Shown: piece by piece, positions 48,904 to 57,891 of the stretch
Layout: each line of letters starts with the position of its first letter
Numbering within the stretch: the first letter of the stretch is position 1
Source of the DNA: Ruminococcaceae bacterium FB2012
GTDB taxonomy: Bacteria; Bacillota; Clostridia; Oscillospirales; Ruminococcaceae
Assembly (NCBI GenBank): GCA_900104495.1
Contig: FMXS01000003.1
Location: 310,001-374,000, forward strand
Direction of reading: 5' to 3'
DNA: 64,000 nucleotides
Position numbers and translations under genes: made by a program
The notes under the pieces: generated by a model
What the model saw: only the letters and a program-made list of their open reading frames with translations
Told to the model about the DNA's origin: nothing
Databases searched by the model: none

Positions 48904-50592
48904 TTATTTTCCCTCCTCTTCTTCATCGTCGTCGTCAGCTTCCTGCTTCTTGGCGGAGCCCTGGGTGTAGGTATCTACCGAGATACCCGCGCCGGAGGAG
49001 CCGACGGAAACGAGCCTCTTTTTCTTCTTCTTGAACTTGATGAGCTTGATGCCCCTCTTATTGAGCACCTTCTTCACCACGAGCAGGACTATCAGCAGCG
49101 TGATAAGAATGATTATCAGCGTGAAATGATCTTTGAGGAACGCATCTCTTGCATACTTGTATGCCCTATCGTAGTCCTCCTGATCGTAGGCCGTCTTGAA
49201 GTATTCAAGGGCCTTTGAATATTTCTCCTCGTTGAGGGCGGCCTTTCCGAGGCCCACATAAGCCTGGATGTAGTTGCCGTCTCTGCGGACCACCTGTTCC
49301 CAGTCGGCCTTAGCATCGGTATAACGTCCTTCGTCGTAGAGGGCGAATGCCGAATGGATATGCTTTCCGAACTGAGTTTCGATGAACACCGTGATATCGT
49401 TCTTGGAGCCGTCGAGGATGAAAACTCTCTCGCCGTGGCTCTCCACCGCATTGGGGTTGGCGATGGTACCTCTCTGATCGGAGGTAGAGGTCTTCGAGCC
49501 GAAGATGCAGACCAGATTACATTCCTTGTCGTACTGGAACACACGGCCGGTCTCGTAGTCCATAACGTTTATCAGACCGGTATCGCTGATATCAAGGTCC
49601 GTAAGTCTTGTAACGTGGGATTTCTTTGTAAGGGGATCCCACTGGCTTCCGGTCAGGTCGCCGAACTTATAATCGTTGCCCTTGGCGTTGTTCCAGATAT
49701 TGTAGCCTGCGGGGTTCAGCTTCTTTACCGCATCGGTATCGGTATCTACTTCGGTAACGGTAAAGATGAAGCCGTCCTTGTCGATATCGAAGTTGGCGTA
49801 CTCGATAGGCACGTTTCTTGTCATACCTTCAAGCTGTTCATCCGAAGCGATCATTCTCCAGAGTCTCTGAGCGATGACTGCGGCAGTTACCTGAACTCGG
49901 TTGGCGCCGTAGAATCCGGTGAACTTGCCCTCTCTCGAGAACTGCACCGAACCGCTGTTTACCGAGCTTACTACCGTATAAACGTTCTCGGCCACATCGG
50001 CGAGGACCTTTTTCGGGTTGAAGGTCTGCGCTGTATAGAGCGCTTCCTCCGGCTTGGTATACTCATGAACGCAGGTCAGGGTAGTTGAGCTTGTGACTTT
50101 AGCCTTTACTATTCTTGAGTTTTCCGTATCCGCCACATAGACCACCTGCTCGCCCAGCGAGGGGCTGGTGGTGACGAACACGCCCTGAGGAGCCGCGAAG
50201 CCGTCCTTTGAGGAGCCGCTTACTCCCTTATAGCATCCGGTGACCTCCAATGTTTTGAGGTCCAGCCTCAGGATGCGGTTGTTTTTGGTATCGGCCACCC
50301 ACATTTCTTCCTTGGCCTTGTCGATGGAGAGATCTCTCGCATCGCTGAGGGCCAGCGGTTCGCTGTCCGAAATGTAGCAGCCGCTTGAAGGATCCCTGAG
50401 CTTCTGGAGCTTCATCTCAGCGCCGGTAACAGTCTTTTCAACCCGGTAGGCGCTCTGAGAAGGGATAGCGTCCTTCCAGTTATCGTAGATATATGAATTG
50501 TAGGGCTCATCCGCGAAGGCGGTCACCGACATCGACAAAGCGGTGACGGCAGCCAGCGATACGCTGAGCAGTTTTCTTAATGGATGTTTCAC
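48904..50592 (-). CDS. Exported NHL-propeller/TPR membrane protein
   Basis: A 562-residue protein: signal peptide (1-~27, ending TAFA), NHL/beta-propeller-like repeats (~75-400; MWVADTKNNRILRLDLKT, VVYVADTENSRIVKAKV), TPR-like helices (~405-475; AYVGLGKAALNEEKYSKALE), a membrane helix (~480-505) and a basic then acidic cytoplasmic tail (FKKKKKRL and DDDDEEEEG). It starts at GTG with AGGTGAT upstream. Propeller and TPR both serve protein or glycan binding, so this may be a surface scaffold for the uptake system. It sits between the first permease pair and the Yip1-like gene. Confidence 0.8.
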   Translation of the reverse strand: MKHPLRKLLSVSLAAVTALSMSVTAFADEPYNSYIYDNWKDAIPSQSAYRVEKTVTGAEMKLQKLRDPSSGCYISDSEPLALSDARDLSIDKAKEEMWVADTKNNRILRLDLKTLEVTGCYKGVSGSSKDGFAAPQGVFVTTSPSLGEQVVYVADTENSRIVKAKVTSSTTLTCVHEYTKPEEALYTAQTFNPKKVLADVAENVYTVVSSVNSGSVQFSREGKFTGFYGANRVQVTAAVIAQRLWRMIASDEQLEGMTRNVPIEYANFDIDKDGFIFTVTEVDTDTDAVKKLNPAGYNIWNNAKGNDYKFGDLTGSQWDPLTKKSHVTRLTDLDISDTGLINVMDYETGRVFQYDKECNLVCIFGSKTSTSDQRGTIANPNAVESHGERVFILDGSKNDITVFIETQFGKHIHSAFALYDEGRYTDAKADWEQVVRRDGNYIQAYVGLGKAALNEEKYSKALEYFKTAYDQEDYDRAYKYARDAFLKDHFTLIIILITLLIVLLVVKKVLNKRGIKLIKFKKKKKRLVSVGSSGAGISVDTYTQGSAKKQEADDDDEEEEGK

Positions 50593-50635
50593 TGTATATC
50601 ACCTGTTTCCTTTCCGTGATCTCGGTCAGCCCGTA

Positions 50636-51535
50636 TTAATCCTTGATACCAGAGTTAGCCATGGTCTCCATGACGTTGCTCTGAGCGATAAGGAATACAA
50701 CGAGCGGCGGAATAAGAAGCAGTACAGCCGATGCGAAGGTAACGCCCTGTCTTGCCAGACCCACGGCAGCGATCTGCTGAACGATAGTCGGAAGAGTCTT
50801 GAGCTCTTCGGAGTAGATCAGCGCGCCGCCCTGGAGGTTCCAGGCTCCCTGGAAGGCGAAGATTATCAGCGTCATTATCGCGGGCTTCGAGTTGGGCACG
50901 ACGATCTGCCAGCAGATCCTGAACAGTCCCGCGCCGTCCACCTTAGCGGCTTCGATCATCGAGTCGTGGATAGTGGACATCGACTGTCTCATAAGGAACA
51001 GTCCGAGAGGAGTTGCGATAGACGGCAGGATCAGTACCCAATAGGTATCAATGATATGCAGCTTGGAGTAAACCATGAACTGCATGATCCAGGTAGCGTT
51101 CGATGCGAACAGCAGGGCGGTAACGATCAGCTTGTTGATGAAGCCCGCACCGGGGAACTTGCACTTTGCAAGCACGAAGCCTGCGCAGCAGCATACGAAC
51201 AGGTTGCAGATACAGATAACAACGGTGATGAACACGCTGTTGAATATGTATCTTGAAAGCGGTACCCAAAGGCTCGCCGCTACGGTGAACATATCGGAGA
51301 AGCTCTTGGTGGTCGGATTCAGAACGTAGAGTCTGGGCGGGAACACGAACAGCTCTTCGATAGGCTTTATGGACTGGATGAAGGAATAGTAGATCGGGAA
51401 TATCATGAACAGTCCCAGAAGTGCCAGAAAGATGAATATCGCAATATCTCCGCCGAGAGAACCGTTAATGCGCTTCTTTTTATCCTTGACTTTCAGCTTG
51501 TCAATGGATACTTGCTTTTTCTTTCTTCTTGCCAT
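50636..51535 (-). CDS. Sugar ABC permease, MalG type (pair 1)
   Basis: A 299-residue CUT1 permease with a basic N-terminus and six helices. The coupling loop is MIEAAKVDGAGLFRICWQIV, the standard EAA motif. It follows its partner permease by 17 bases with GGGGGG as ribosome binding site. With the neighbouring permease and the solute-binding protein it forms a conventional importer lacking only the ATPase. Confidence 0.92.
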   Translation of the reverse strand: MARRKKKQVSIDKLKVKDKKKRINGSLGGDIAIFIFLALLGLFMIFPIYYSFIQSIKPIEELFVFPPRLYVLNPTTKSFSDMFTVAASLWVPLSRYIFNSVFITVVICICNLFVCCCAGFVLAKCKFPGAGFINKLIVTALLFASNATWIMQFMVYSKLHIIDTYWVLILPSIATPLGLFLMRQSMSTIHDSMIEAAKVDGAGLFRICWQIVVPNSKPAIMTLIIFAFQGAWNLQGGALIYSEELKTLPTIVQQIAAVGLARQGVTFASAVLLLIPPLVVFLIAQSNVMETMANSGIKD

Positions 51536-51552
51536 TTCAAGTTCTCCCCCCT

Positions 51553-52488
51553 TTAATCAAGATATTTGCCCAATAGCCAGTTTACGGCCTTATTGGCCAA
51601 TAGCATGGCCGCGAACAAGACGAAGCATATTGCGGACGCATAGCCCATTTCGTATCGTATCGAACCGTAGTCTGTGGCGTGGTTCATGATCGTATGGGCG
51701 GCGTAGTCCGTTGAGGGAAGACCTACCAGCATCTGACCTACCGCACCTACTGTAAAGGAAGCGGAGATCTGCATTACGGCTGCGAACAGCAGCTGGGGGC
51801 CCATTGAAGGGATCGTGATGGTGAAAAGCTCCTGCCAGCGGTTCTTGATGCCCTCGATAGCGCCCGCCTCGTACATCGACTTGTCGATGTTCTGGAAGCC
51901 CGCTCGGATAGCAAGGAAGCCGGCGCCCATGGAGATCCACAGCTGAACGATGATAACTACGGGCAAGATGTAGTTGGTATCGGTGAGGAACTGTTTAGGC
52001 GCATTGAAGATGCCTATATCCATCATGATAGCATTCAGATAACCGTAGCTGTCGCCCGAAAGGATCAGCTGCCAGGTGACATAAACGGAAGTGGTCATCG
52101 AAGGAGCGTAGAACACGAAGGTGAAAAATGTCTTGAGGAACGGATGCATCTCGTTTATGAGCCAGGCGATGAAGAAGCTCAGCACATAAGAGAAGGGGCC
52201 GGTGAAGATCGCAAAGATCAGGGTGTTTCTGACTGCGATCAGGAATACATCGTCGTTCAGGAACAATGTATAGAAGTTGGAGAAGCCTACCCACTTGGGC
52301 GTCTGGATCATGTTGAAGTTCGTGAAGCCCATAGGCAGCGACATTACAACGGGTATGACGGTGAAGATTATGAAGAGGATCATGAACGGAGCCAGCAGCC
52401 CGTAGCAGCCCTTATTCACCTTCATCATATGCCAGGTGTAAGCCCATCTGCCCTGTTTGTTTATCGGGGCGGAACTGTTATTTGCCAT
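51553..52488 (-). CDS. Sugar ABC permease, MalF type (pair 1)
   Basis: A 311-residue CUT1 permease with six helices. The EAA coupling loop reads SMYEAGAIEGIKNRWQELF. It lies 20 bases after the solute-binding protein gene and is of normal length, without the acidic arm seen in the second MalF-type permease at 44.6-45.8 kb. Confidence 0.92.
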   Translation of the reverse strand: MANNSSAPINKQGRWAYTWHMMKVNKGCYGLLAPFMILFIIFTVIPVVMSLPMGFTNFNMIQTPKWVGFSNFYTLFLNDDVFLIAVRNTLIFAIFTGPFSYVLSFFIAWLINEMHPFLKTFFTFVFYAPSMTTSVYVTWQLILSGDSYGYLNAIMMDIGIFNAPKQFLTDTNYILPVVIIVQLWISMGAGFLAIRAGFQNIDKSMYEAGAIEGIKNRWQELFTITIPSMGPQLLFAAVMQISASFTVGAVGQMLVGLPSTDYAAHTIMNHATDYGSIRYEMGYASAICFVLFAAMLLANKAVNWLLGKYLD

Positions 52489-52508
52489 ACGTCGGTTCTC
52501 CTCCTTCC

Positions 52509-55418
52509 TTATGAATTCAGTCCGAGATCCTCACGCTTACGTGTGATCTCATCGTTGATGTCCTTGTTGTACCAGAACAGGGTGTCTCTTGCATTCTCGG
52601 CGTTGTTAACGACCTCTCTGAATGCGTTTATCAGACCTCTCGTTACACCGTAGGAAGCGGGGATAACGGGGATCTCGACCTGCGAGAGCATCTGATTCTT
52701 GAGCAGCGATACCTCGTTGGTGGTCCAGGAGAGCTGCTCGAGGGCGTTGAGGTTAGCGGTATCGAAACGTCCCATGGTGCCGACGATAGACTCGATGTCG
52801 TTTCCGTAGCTGGTCATGGTCTCGTCGGATGTGAACCACTTGATGAATTCCCAGGCGTCCTTCTGCTTATCCTCGTCCAGCTTGGAGAAGATCAGCGCCG
52901 CGGAGCCCACGGAGCAGGATGCGTGATTGATCGAGCCGTCTTCCTGCTTGGTTCCGGGGATCGGCTGGAAGCTCCAGCAGCCCTTGATCTCGGGAGCCGC
53001 AACAGTGAGCTGATTGAAGAACGTATAGTTCTGGATCAGCACGGGCATATCGCCCTGTCTGAATCTGGTGAAAGCGTCATAGGTCTGCTCGAAGCTGTAG
53101 GTCGTATAGAACTTGGTCCAGGCATCGAAGGAATCTATGGCTTCCTGAGTATCGAAGTTGGTCTTGTCAAGGTTGTCGCTGTAGTAGTTGACGCCCTTTT
53201 GCAGCAGCATGGAAGCGAAGGTGTTTCCTGCTTCGGTAACAGGCGAGATAACGCTGCCCACGGGAAGGATAAGGCCTACCTCCATGTAGTTTCTCTGAAG
53301 TGTGGGAAGTACCTTCAGCAGATTTTCCCAGGTGTTCAGATCGGTCTTGGGGTCGATACCGTACTGCGAGAGCACGTCGCTGCGGTAGAAGAGCATCGGG
53401 AAGGTCTGAGATACGGGCAGGCCGTAGCAGCCGCCGTTGTACTCATAGAGCACGCCTGCCTGCGGTGCGAACCGCTTCATTACCTCATCGTAGTCGTCAA
53501 ACTTCTTCAAGTTTACGAGCACGTCTCTGGCGGCAAGCTGTATCGGGAAGTCACCGCCCATGAAGAGGGCCAGGTCGGGGCCCTTTCCGGCGAAGGTAGC
53601 CTCGATGATACCGCCCTGGACGAGCTTGAGGTTTACCTTGGTCTTTGCGGTGGGGTTGTAGTCGTTGTTGATAAGAGTCTGGATAACGGTGGCGTTATCA
53701 CGTCCGAGGGAAGTCCAGCAGATCATAGCCTCTTCGTCGTCCTCTGCCAGGGAGTTGTAATCCTCGAAGAAGGAGCCGATGAAGGCCTTGAAGCCGTAGC
53801 CCAGGGACTTGAAGAATCCCTCGTCGCATTCGGTGAATTCCTGGTCGTCGGTGAGGACCTCGATCATATCCACCTCAAGGGGCTGCTCGCGGTACTGGTT
53901 CACCCACGAGGAAACGGATGTAACGTTATCCTTGATCTGGCTCATCATATTGGGGATCCTGTCCGCCTTGGAAACGCACTTGTCAAGCACGATAGCCAGC
54001 TTATCGAGGGTAACGGCCTCGGTTCCGCCGGTGCCGGAGAGCTTTTCGATCTTCTTCATCTGAGCTCTCAGGCTCTCGGAATACTCCTTGAACCTGTCAA
54101 GGATGCCGGGGATCGAGCCCTTGATGTCGTAGTTGTTATATTCGTCGGGATTCGGGCCTGTAATGGCACGGATCTGTCTGTAATAGCTGTTTACCTGATA
54201 AACGATCTCGTCGATATCGCCCATGATCTCGCCGATCTCACCGGGAACGGCTTCGAGGGTGATAGTATGCTTGCCTGCGTCCAGGTAGAAGAACATAGGC
54301 TCCTCTCCGATAGAGGGAACAGTCAGCTGCCAGCTGGTGTCATAGTAGAACTTCAGCTGCTCGCACTCGGCGCAGGGAACCACGCCGTCGATGTAGAGCC
54401 TTCTGTTGGAATACATACCTCTCATGGAATCCTGCTTAGCGCGGATACCGATCTTGTAGCAGCCTGCGGTGGTGATATCTACCTCCCAGGTGGCGGCCTG
54501 AGTAGCCTTGTTCCAGTTATCCTTGCCTATGGTGTTATATCTGGTCTTGGTAGGGCTCTGGCCGTTTGCGGAGGATGTAAGGTAGGAGTTTCTGTCTGCT
54601 GTCGGGAACAGCGTTCTGTCGGATTTATAAGTGGCGTTCTCGCCCTCGAGGAGGATCCTCTCTGCGTGAGAATTCTGTATCTCGTTGGCATCGGGAGCAA
54701 CATAAGGTGCGGGCTTGGTCTCGTTGAAGAGCTTCATATACGCCAGCGCGAACTGAGCCTTCTGAGACTGGAGGGTGAAGGTGTGTTCGCCGGCCTCGAT
54801 GTAGAAGCCGAGAGCCTCGTTCCTCAGTCCGTCGGTGTCCTTGAAGGGGCTCACCTGCCAGCACTCAACTGCGATCTGTCCGGGACGTATATCGTTTCCT
54901 CTTACGTCCTGCTGGATCTCGGTCTTGTTGACCCATCTCTTGGGAAGCGTGATCCTCGAAGCGGTGGTATACGGACAAACTCCGTCTATAAGCAGTGCAA
55001 ACTCGACAGACGTCGTATTGCCGCCTGCCTCGTTGTTGAGCGCCTCATATTTCGCCTCGATATTATACCAGCCGGTCTCGGGCACATTGACCTTGAAATC
55101 AACGGTGCCGACCTGATTGGCCCACTTCATAACATTGGGCTCGCCGTCAACGGTCTCTTTTGTGATAACGGCCCCGTCACCGAATTTCACAAAATCAGCG
55201 CCGTTGATGATTACCTCCTTCTGAGGCCTTGCCGCGTCAGCGTGTTTTTTGACATAGTTGCTGTACGCATTCTCGCGGTTGCTGGCGTCGATGACCTCAG
55301 CGGAGAGGTCTGTCACTTGGTTTCCGCTTTCTGCCGCAAACGCTGTCAGCCCGCAGGATGCTGCCAGCGATAATGCAAGCGCAGATGAAATAACACGTTT
55401 CAGAAATGTGTTTTTCAC
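52509..55418 (-). CDS. Giant solute-binding protein with two N-terminal carbohydrate-binding-like domains
   Basis: A 969-residue exported protein, about twice the usual ~430 of an ABC solute-binding protein. After a signal peptide (cleavage near TAFA-AES) come two related beta-sandwich-like domains (~60-230 and ~255-410) that share ExxxCY/GWY-I, IDGVxP and (E/D)AG(E/K)HT(F/I)TL elements; ILLEGENATY resembles CBM6/35 starts. A helical linker (~430-530) leads to the binding-protein domain (~545-965; GKGPDLALFMGGDFP, YGLPVSQTFPMLFYRSDV). GTG at 55418 lies eight bases after AGGTGG and is preferred to the GTG at 55430. Likely it captures a large polysaccharide. Confidence 0.85.
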   Translation of the reverse strand: MKNTFLKRVISSALALSLAASCGLTAFAAESGNQVTDLSAEVIDASNRENAYSNYVKKHADAARPQKEVIINGADFVKFGDGAVITKETVDGEPNVMKWANQVGTVDFKVNVPETGWYNIEAKYEALNNEAGGNTTSVEFALLIDGVCPYTTASRITLPKRWVNKTEIQQDVRGNDIRPGQIAVECWQVSPFKDTDGLRNEALGFYIEAGEHTFTLQSQKAQFALAYMKLFNETKPAPYVAPDANEIQNSHAERILLEGENATYKSDRTLFPTADRNSYLTSSANGQSPTKTRYNTIGKDNWNKATQAATWEVDITTAGCYKIGIRAKQDSMRGMYSNRRLYIDGVVPCAECEQLKFYYDTSWQLTVPSIGEEPMFFYLDAGKHTITLEAVPGEIGEIMGDIDEIVYQVNSYYRQIRAITGPNPDEYNNYDIKGSIPGILDRFKEYSESLRAQMKKIEKLSGTGGTEAVTLDKLAIVLDKCVSKADRIPNMMSQIKDNVTSVSSWVNQYREQPLEVDMIEVLTDDQEFTECDEGFFKSLGYGFKAFIGSFFEDYNSLAEDDEEAMICWTSLGRDNATVIQTLINNDYNPTAKTKVNLKLVQGGIIEATFAGKGPDLALFMGGDFPIQLAARDVLVNLKKFDDYDEVMKRFAPQAGVLYEYNGGCYGLPVSQTFPMLFYRSDVLSQYGIDPKTDLNTWENLLKVLPTLQRNYMEVGLILPVGSVISPVTEAGNTFASMLLQKGVNYYSDNLDKTNFDTQEAIDSFDAWTKFYTTYSFEQTYDAFTRFRQGDMPVLIQNYTFFNQLTVAAPEIKGCWSFQPIPGTKQEDGSINHASCSVGSAALIFSKLDEDKQKDAWEFIKWFTSDETMTSYGNDIESIVGTMGRFDTANLNALEQLSWTTNEVSLLKNQMLSQVEIPVIPASYGVTRGLINAFREVVNNAENARDTLFWYNKDINDEITRKREDLGLNS

Positions 55419-55537
55419 GAGATTTTCCACCTTTCGTAATTATTTGCCGATCGAAACTCCTTAGACCCTATATATTTTAATATAACAGTCGATCATATCC
55501 CCGGCGTTTATATTTCCCTTTCGGGTATAAACCGTAT

Positions 55538-56533
55538 TTAACCGTCCGATCTGAACAGGACTACCCGTCCCGTTTCCTCGTCGAACTCTGCTTTCAGTTT
55601 GTCTCCGCCCTTGACCCCCAGTTTTTCCATATGGTCCTTGGACAGCTGCAACCTTCCCGAACGGTCGAGGACCACCAGCTCCTCGTGAGTTTCCTCTCCT
55701 TCGGTCTCCGCCGCACCGACAATGTTTCCCATTTCGTCCAGCTCCTGAGCGTAGCTCCTTTTGCGGACGATCTCCGAGCTGGTCCTTCCGTCTCTGATAG
55801 CCACCACTCTGTCGATCCGCTTTGACAGCTTCACGTCGTGGGTGACGATCACCACCGTAAGACCCTCGGTCTCATTGAGCTTTTTGAATATGTCAAGGAT
55901 GATATTCGAGGTCCGGGTGTCCACCGAACCGGTGGGCTCATCCGCCAGCAGCAGCCGCGGGCCGTTGGCCAGCGCGATGGCAATTGCGACTCTTTGCTGC
56001 TCGCCGCCGGACATCTGATCCAGCCTTGAATTCTTCCTGTGAGAAAGCCCCACTTTTTCCAGCAGTTCCAGCGCTCTCTTCCGCCTCTGCTTTGCTCCTT
56101 TGAGCAGCATGGGCAGCTCCACATTCTGTACTGCTGTCAGGTACGGTATCAGGTTCCTTGCGTTGTTCTGCCAGACAAACCCCACCGTATTCCTCTTGTA
56201 CTCCATATAATCCCTGTCCGAGAACTTCAGAAGGTTCTTCCCGTCCACGAACAGGCTTCCCGCCGAGGGCTTGTCAAGACCGCCCAGCATATTCAGCAGC
56301 GTACTTTTGCCGCTTCCCGAATTGCCGACGATAGCCATCAGCTCTCCCCGCTTTACGTCCAGATCCAGGCCTTGAAGGGCCACGACCTCGACTTCATCTG
56401 TTTTATAAATTTTCACCAGATTCTCACAGCGGATCATATATTCATCATCATGCGGTGCTACATTATCATCAGAGGGCCTTTCCTCCCCGATCGTATCGTA
56501 GACCGCAGTTACCATCTCGGCCGTATCACTCAA
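55538..56533 (-). CDS. LolD/MacB-type ABC ATPase with AbrB-like C-terminal domain
   Basis: A 331-residue ATPase: Walker A GNSGSGKST, signature MSGGEQQRVAIAIALA, Walker B LLLADEPTGSVD, H-loop VIVTHDV. After the ATPase core (~1-255) it ends with ELVVLDRSGRLQLSKDHMEKLGVKGGDKLK, given here only as a location (~285-320), which resembles a SpoVT/AbrB-type swapped-hairpin domain. The TTG at 56533 overlaps the previous gene by eight bases and has GGAGG twelve bases upstream; an ATG at 56515 is possible but has no ribosome binding site. No FtsX-like permease is adjacent. Confidence 0.85.
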   Translation of the reverse strand: MSDTAEMVTAVYDTIGEERPSDDNVAPHDDEYMIRCENLVKIYKTDEVEVVALQGLDLDVKRGELMAIVGNSGSGKSTLLNMLGGLDKPSAGSLFVDGKNLLKFSDRDYMEYKRNTVGFVWQNNARNLIPYLTAVQNVELPMLLKGAKQRRKRALELLEKVGLSHRKNSRLDQMSGGEQQRVAIAIALANGPRLLLADEPTGSVDTRTSNIILDIFKKLNETEGLTVVIVTHDVKLSKRIDRVVAIRDGRTSSEIVRKRSYAQELDEMGNIVGAAETEGEETHEELVVLDRSGRLQLSKDHMEKLGVKGGDKLKAEFDEETGRVVLFRSDG

Positions 56534-57203
56534 CGATCTCACCGTCCTCCAATGTATAGACCCGATCGGCAACATCCATCATGCTGGGATCATGGGTCGT
56601 CATGATTATCGTCATCCCGTAGTTCGCCACCAGCTCCTTGAAGAGCTTTACGACGTGGAGCGCCGTGGCGGTATCAAGTTCCGCCGTCGGCTCGTCCGCG
56701 AAGACTACCTTCGGGTCGTGGGCTATCGCCCTTGCGATAGCGACTCTCTGCTGCTCGCCGCCGGACATCTCGCCGGGCCTGTGGAACATTCTCTTTTCGA
56801 GGCCCACGTTGCGCATGACCTCTCTCACCCGGGCGTCCCGCTTATCGTATGGGAATTTGGACAGCCTCAGCCCGAACTCCACGTTCTCGTAGGCGTTCAT
56901 CCCGCTCATCAGCGCCACCGACTGGAACACGAAGCTCATATCGTAGCGCCGAAGCTCGTCGCGCTTGCGCTCCGACAGTTTGGTGATATCCTTCCCGTCG
57001 AAGAGGACCTTTCCTTTAGTGGGCTTGTCAAGCGCCCCGAGGATGTTTATCAGCGTGGTCTTTCCGCTGCCGGAACGGCCTCTGAGTACGGTCAGCTTTC
57101 CCTGCTCGATCTCGATATTGATATTCTTGAGAGCCGAAACGATGCTGCCGTCGCCGATCTTAAAATCGCGGCAGAGCCCCTCGGTAGAAATGATATTACC
57201 CAT
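56526..57203 (-). CDS. LolD/MacB-type ABC ATPase
   Basis: A 225-residue ATPase of the type that normally works with FtsX/MacB-like permeases in lipoprotein or peptide export: Walker A GRSGSGKTT, Q-loop VFQSVALMSGM, signature MSGGEQQRVAIARAIA, Walker B VVFADEPTAELD, H-loop IMTTHDPSMMD. ATG at 57203 follows GGAGAGG. The longer frame from 57296 adds an unlikely N-terminus. It is the first gene of the cluster and overlaps the next ATPase. No matching permease is nearby, so its partner is unknown. Confidence 0.9.
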   Translation of the reverse strand: MGNIISTEGLCRDFKIGDGSIVSALKNINIEIEQGKLTVLRGRSGSGKTTLINILGALDKPTKGKVLFDGKDITKLSERKRDELRRYDMSFVFQSVALMSGMNAYENVEFGLRLSKFPYDKRDARVREVMRNVGLEKRMFHRPGEMSGGEQQRVAIARAIAHDPKVVFADEPTAELDTATALHVVKLFKELVANYGMTIIMTTHDPSMMDVADRVYTLEDGEIVE

Positions 57204-57296
57204 GCAGTTTTCCTCTCCGGCAGAGCCGCTTCTCGGGTCACAGCGAGTCAGAGGGCATGATATGCCCCTCAAAAAAAACATAGCAAAGCCGTACAT

Positions 57297-57325
57297 ATTG
57301 TATACCCCGAAAGCCGCGGCAACAA
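57297..57325 (-). promoter_or_regulatory. Possible promoter of the 43.6-57.2 kb cluster
   Basis: On the minus strand TTGTTG (57320-57325), 17 bases, TACAAT (57297-57302), about 95 bases before the first ATPase start. The 107-base gap before the solute-binding protein (55431-55537) may hold a second promoter; none was clear. Confidence 0.4.
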
Positions 57326-57450
57326 TATGTAGTGATATTCACCAAATATGGATGTAAAAATAGTTACATTTGATGATATTTTTATACCTTTTGTCCAAAA
57401 GGGCGCACTTTACTAACCTTAATTATAACAATTATAAACAGTTTTGTCAA

Positions 57451-57587
57451 GGCGGGTTAAACGTTTGCGGAAAAGGTTTTTGACCCGCCCTGCGTATTTG
57501 TGCACGTCTTACAATTTTTGCGCCAAAATTTCGTGCATCTGCACAATCGCAGCCGGAGACCTGTTTTCGTGGCTCCGGCTGTTTTTT
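57451..57587 (+). ncRNA. Possible structured RNA with a terminator, in a 690-base gap
   Basis: The 688-base gap 57204-57891 has no convincing gene. Inside it GGCGGGT/ACCCGCC (57451-57457 with 57483-57489) and TGCACG/CGTGCA (near 57501-57538) can pair, followed by a textbook terminator AGCCGGAG/CTCCGGCT (57551-57558 with 57573-57580) plus six Ts. No gene upstream on the plus strand needs this terminator, so a small RNA ending at ~57587 is possible. Known riboswitch motifs were not recognised. Confidence 0.35.
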
Positions 57588-57808
57588 ATATCTTTTACAC
57601 GCTTTTACAATTTCTTTACATTTTGTTTTTTAAAAGTTTGCTGAGCTGATTTTTGTCTTTTGGCGACTGTTTCATATATTTATAGTCTCTTTCAATAAAT
57701 TCCGATGGTTCGCAGCGAAAACGTTTAAGTTTTCATGTCCTTATTCTCCATATCCGATGAAACGGTCCGCCGGGCTCTCTCAAATTCAGAAAAATCCCTC
57801 CCGGGTAC

Positions 57809-57837
57809 TTGTTTTTTTGCAGAAATTATGTTATACT
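57809..57837 (+). promoter_or_regulatory. Promoter of the HD-GYP gene
   Basis: TTGTTT (57809-57814), 17 bases, TATACT (57832-57837), 54 bases upstream of the TTG start. Confidence 0.65.
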
Positions 57838-57891
57838 TATTATTAATGTGTAATTTGTTTTAGCAATTGATTCTCGGAAGGGGGGGAGTTC

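Noticed and set aside
52923..55373. Plus-strand frame of 816 residues opposite the giant solute-binding protein
   Set aside because: No signal peptide or recognisable domain; the minus-strand gene has a signal peptide, repeats and operon context.
57444..57644. Small plus-strand frame of 66 residues in the 57.2-57.9 kb gap
   Set aside because: It runs straight through the terminator hairpin, has no ribosome binding site and is mostly Phe/Cys/Arg from T-rich DNA.
57640..57891. Cyclic di-GMP riboswitch upstream of the HD-GYP gene
   Set aside because: The conserved riboswitch motifs were not found in the leader; only a promoter and ribosome binding site are visible.
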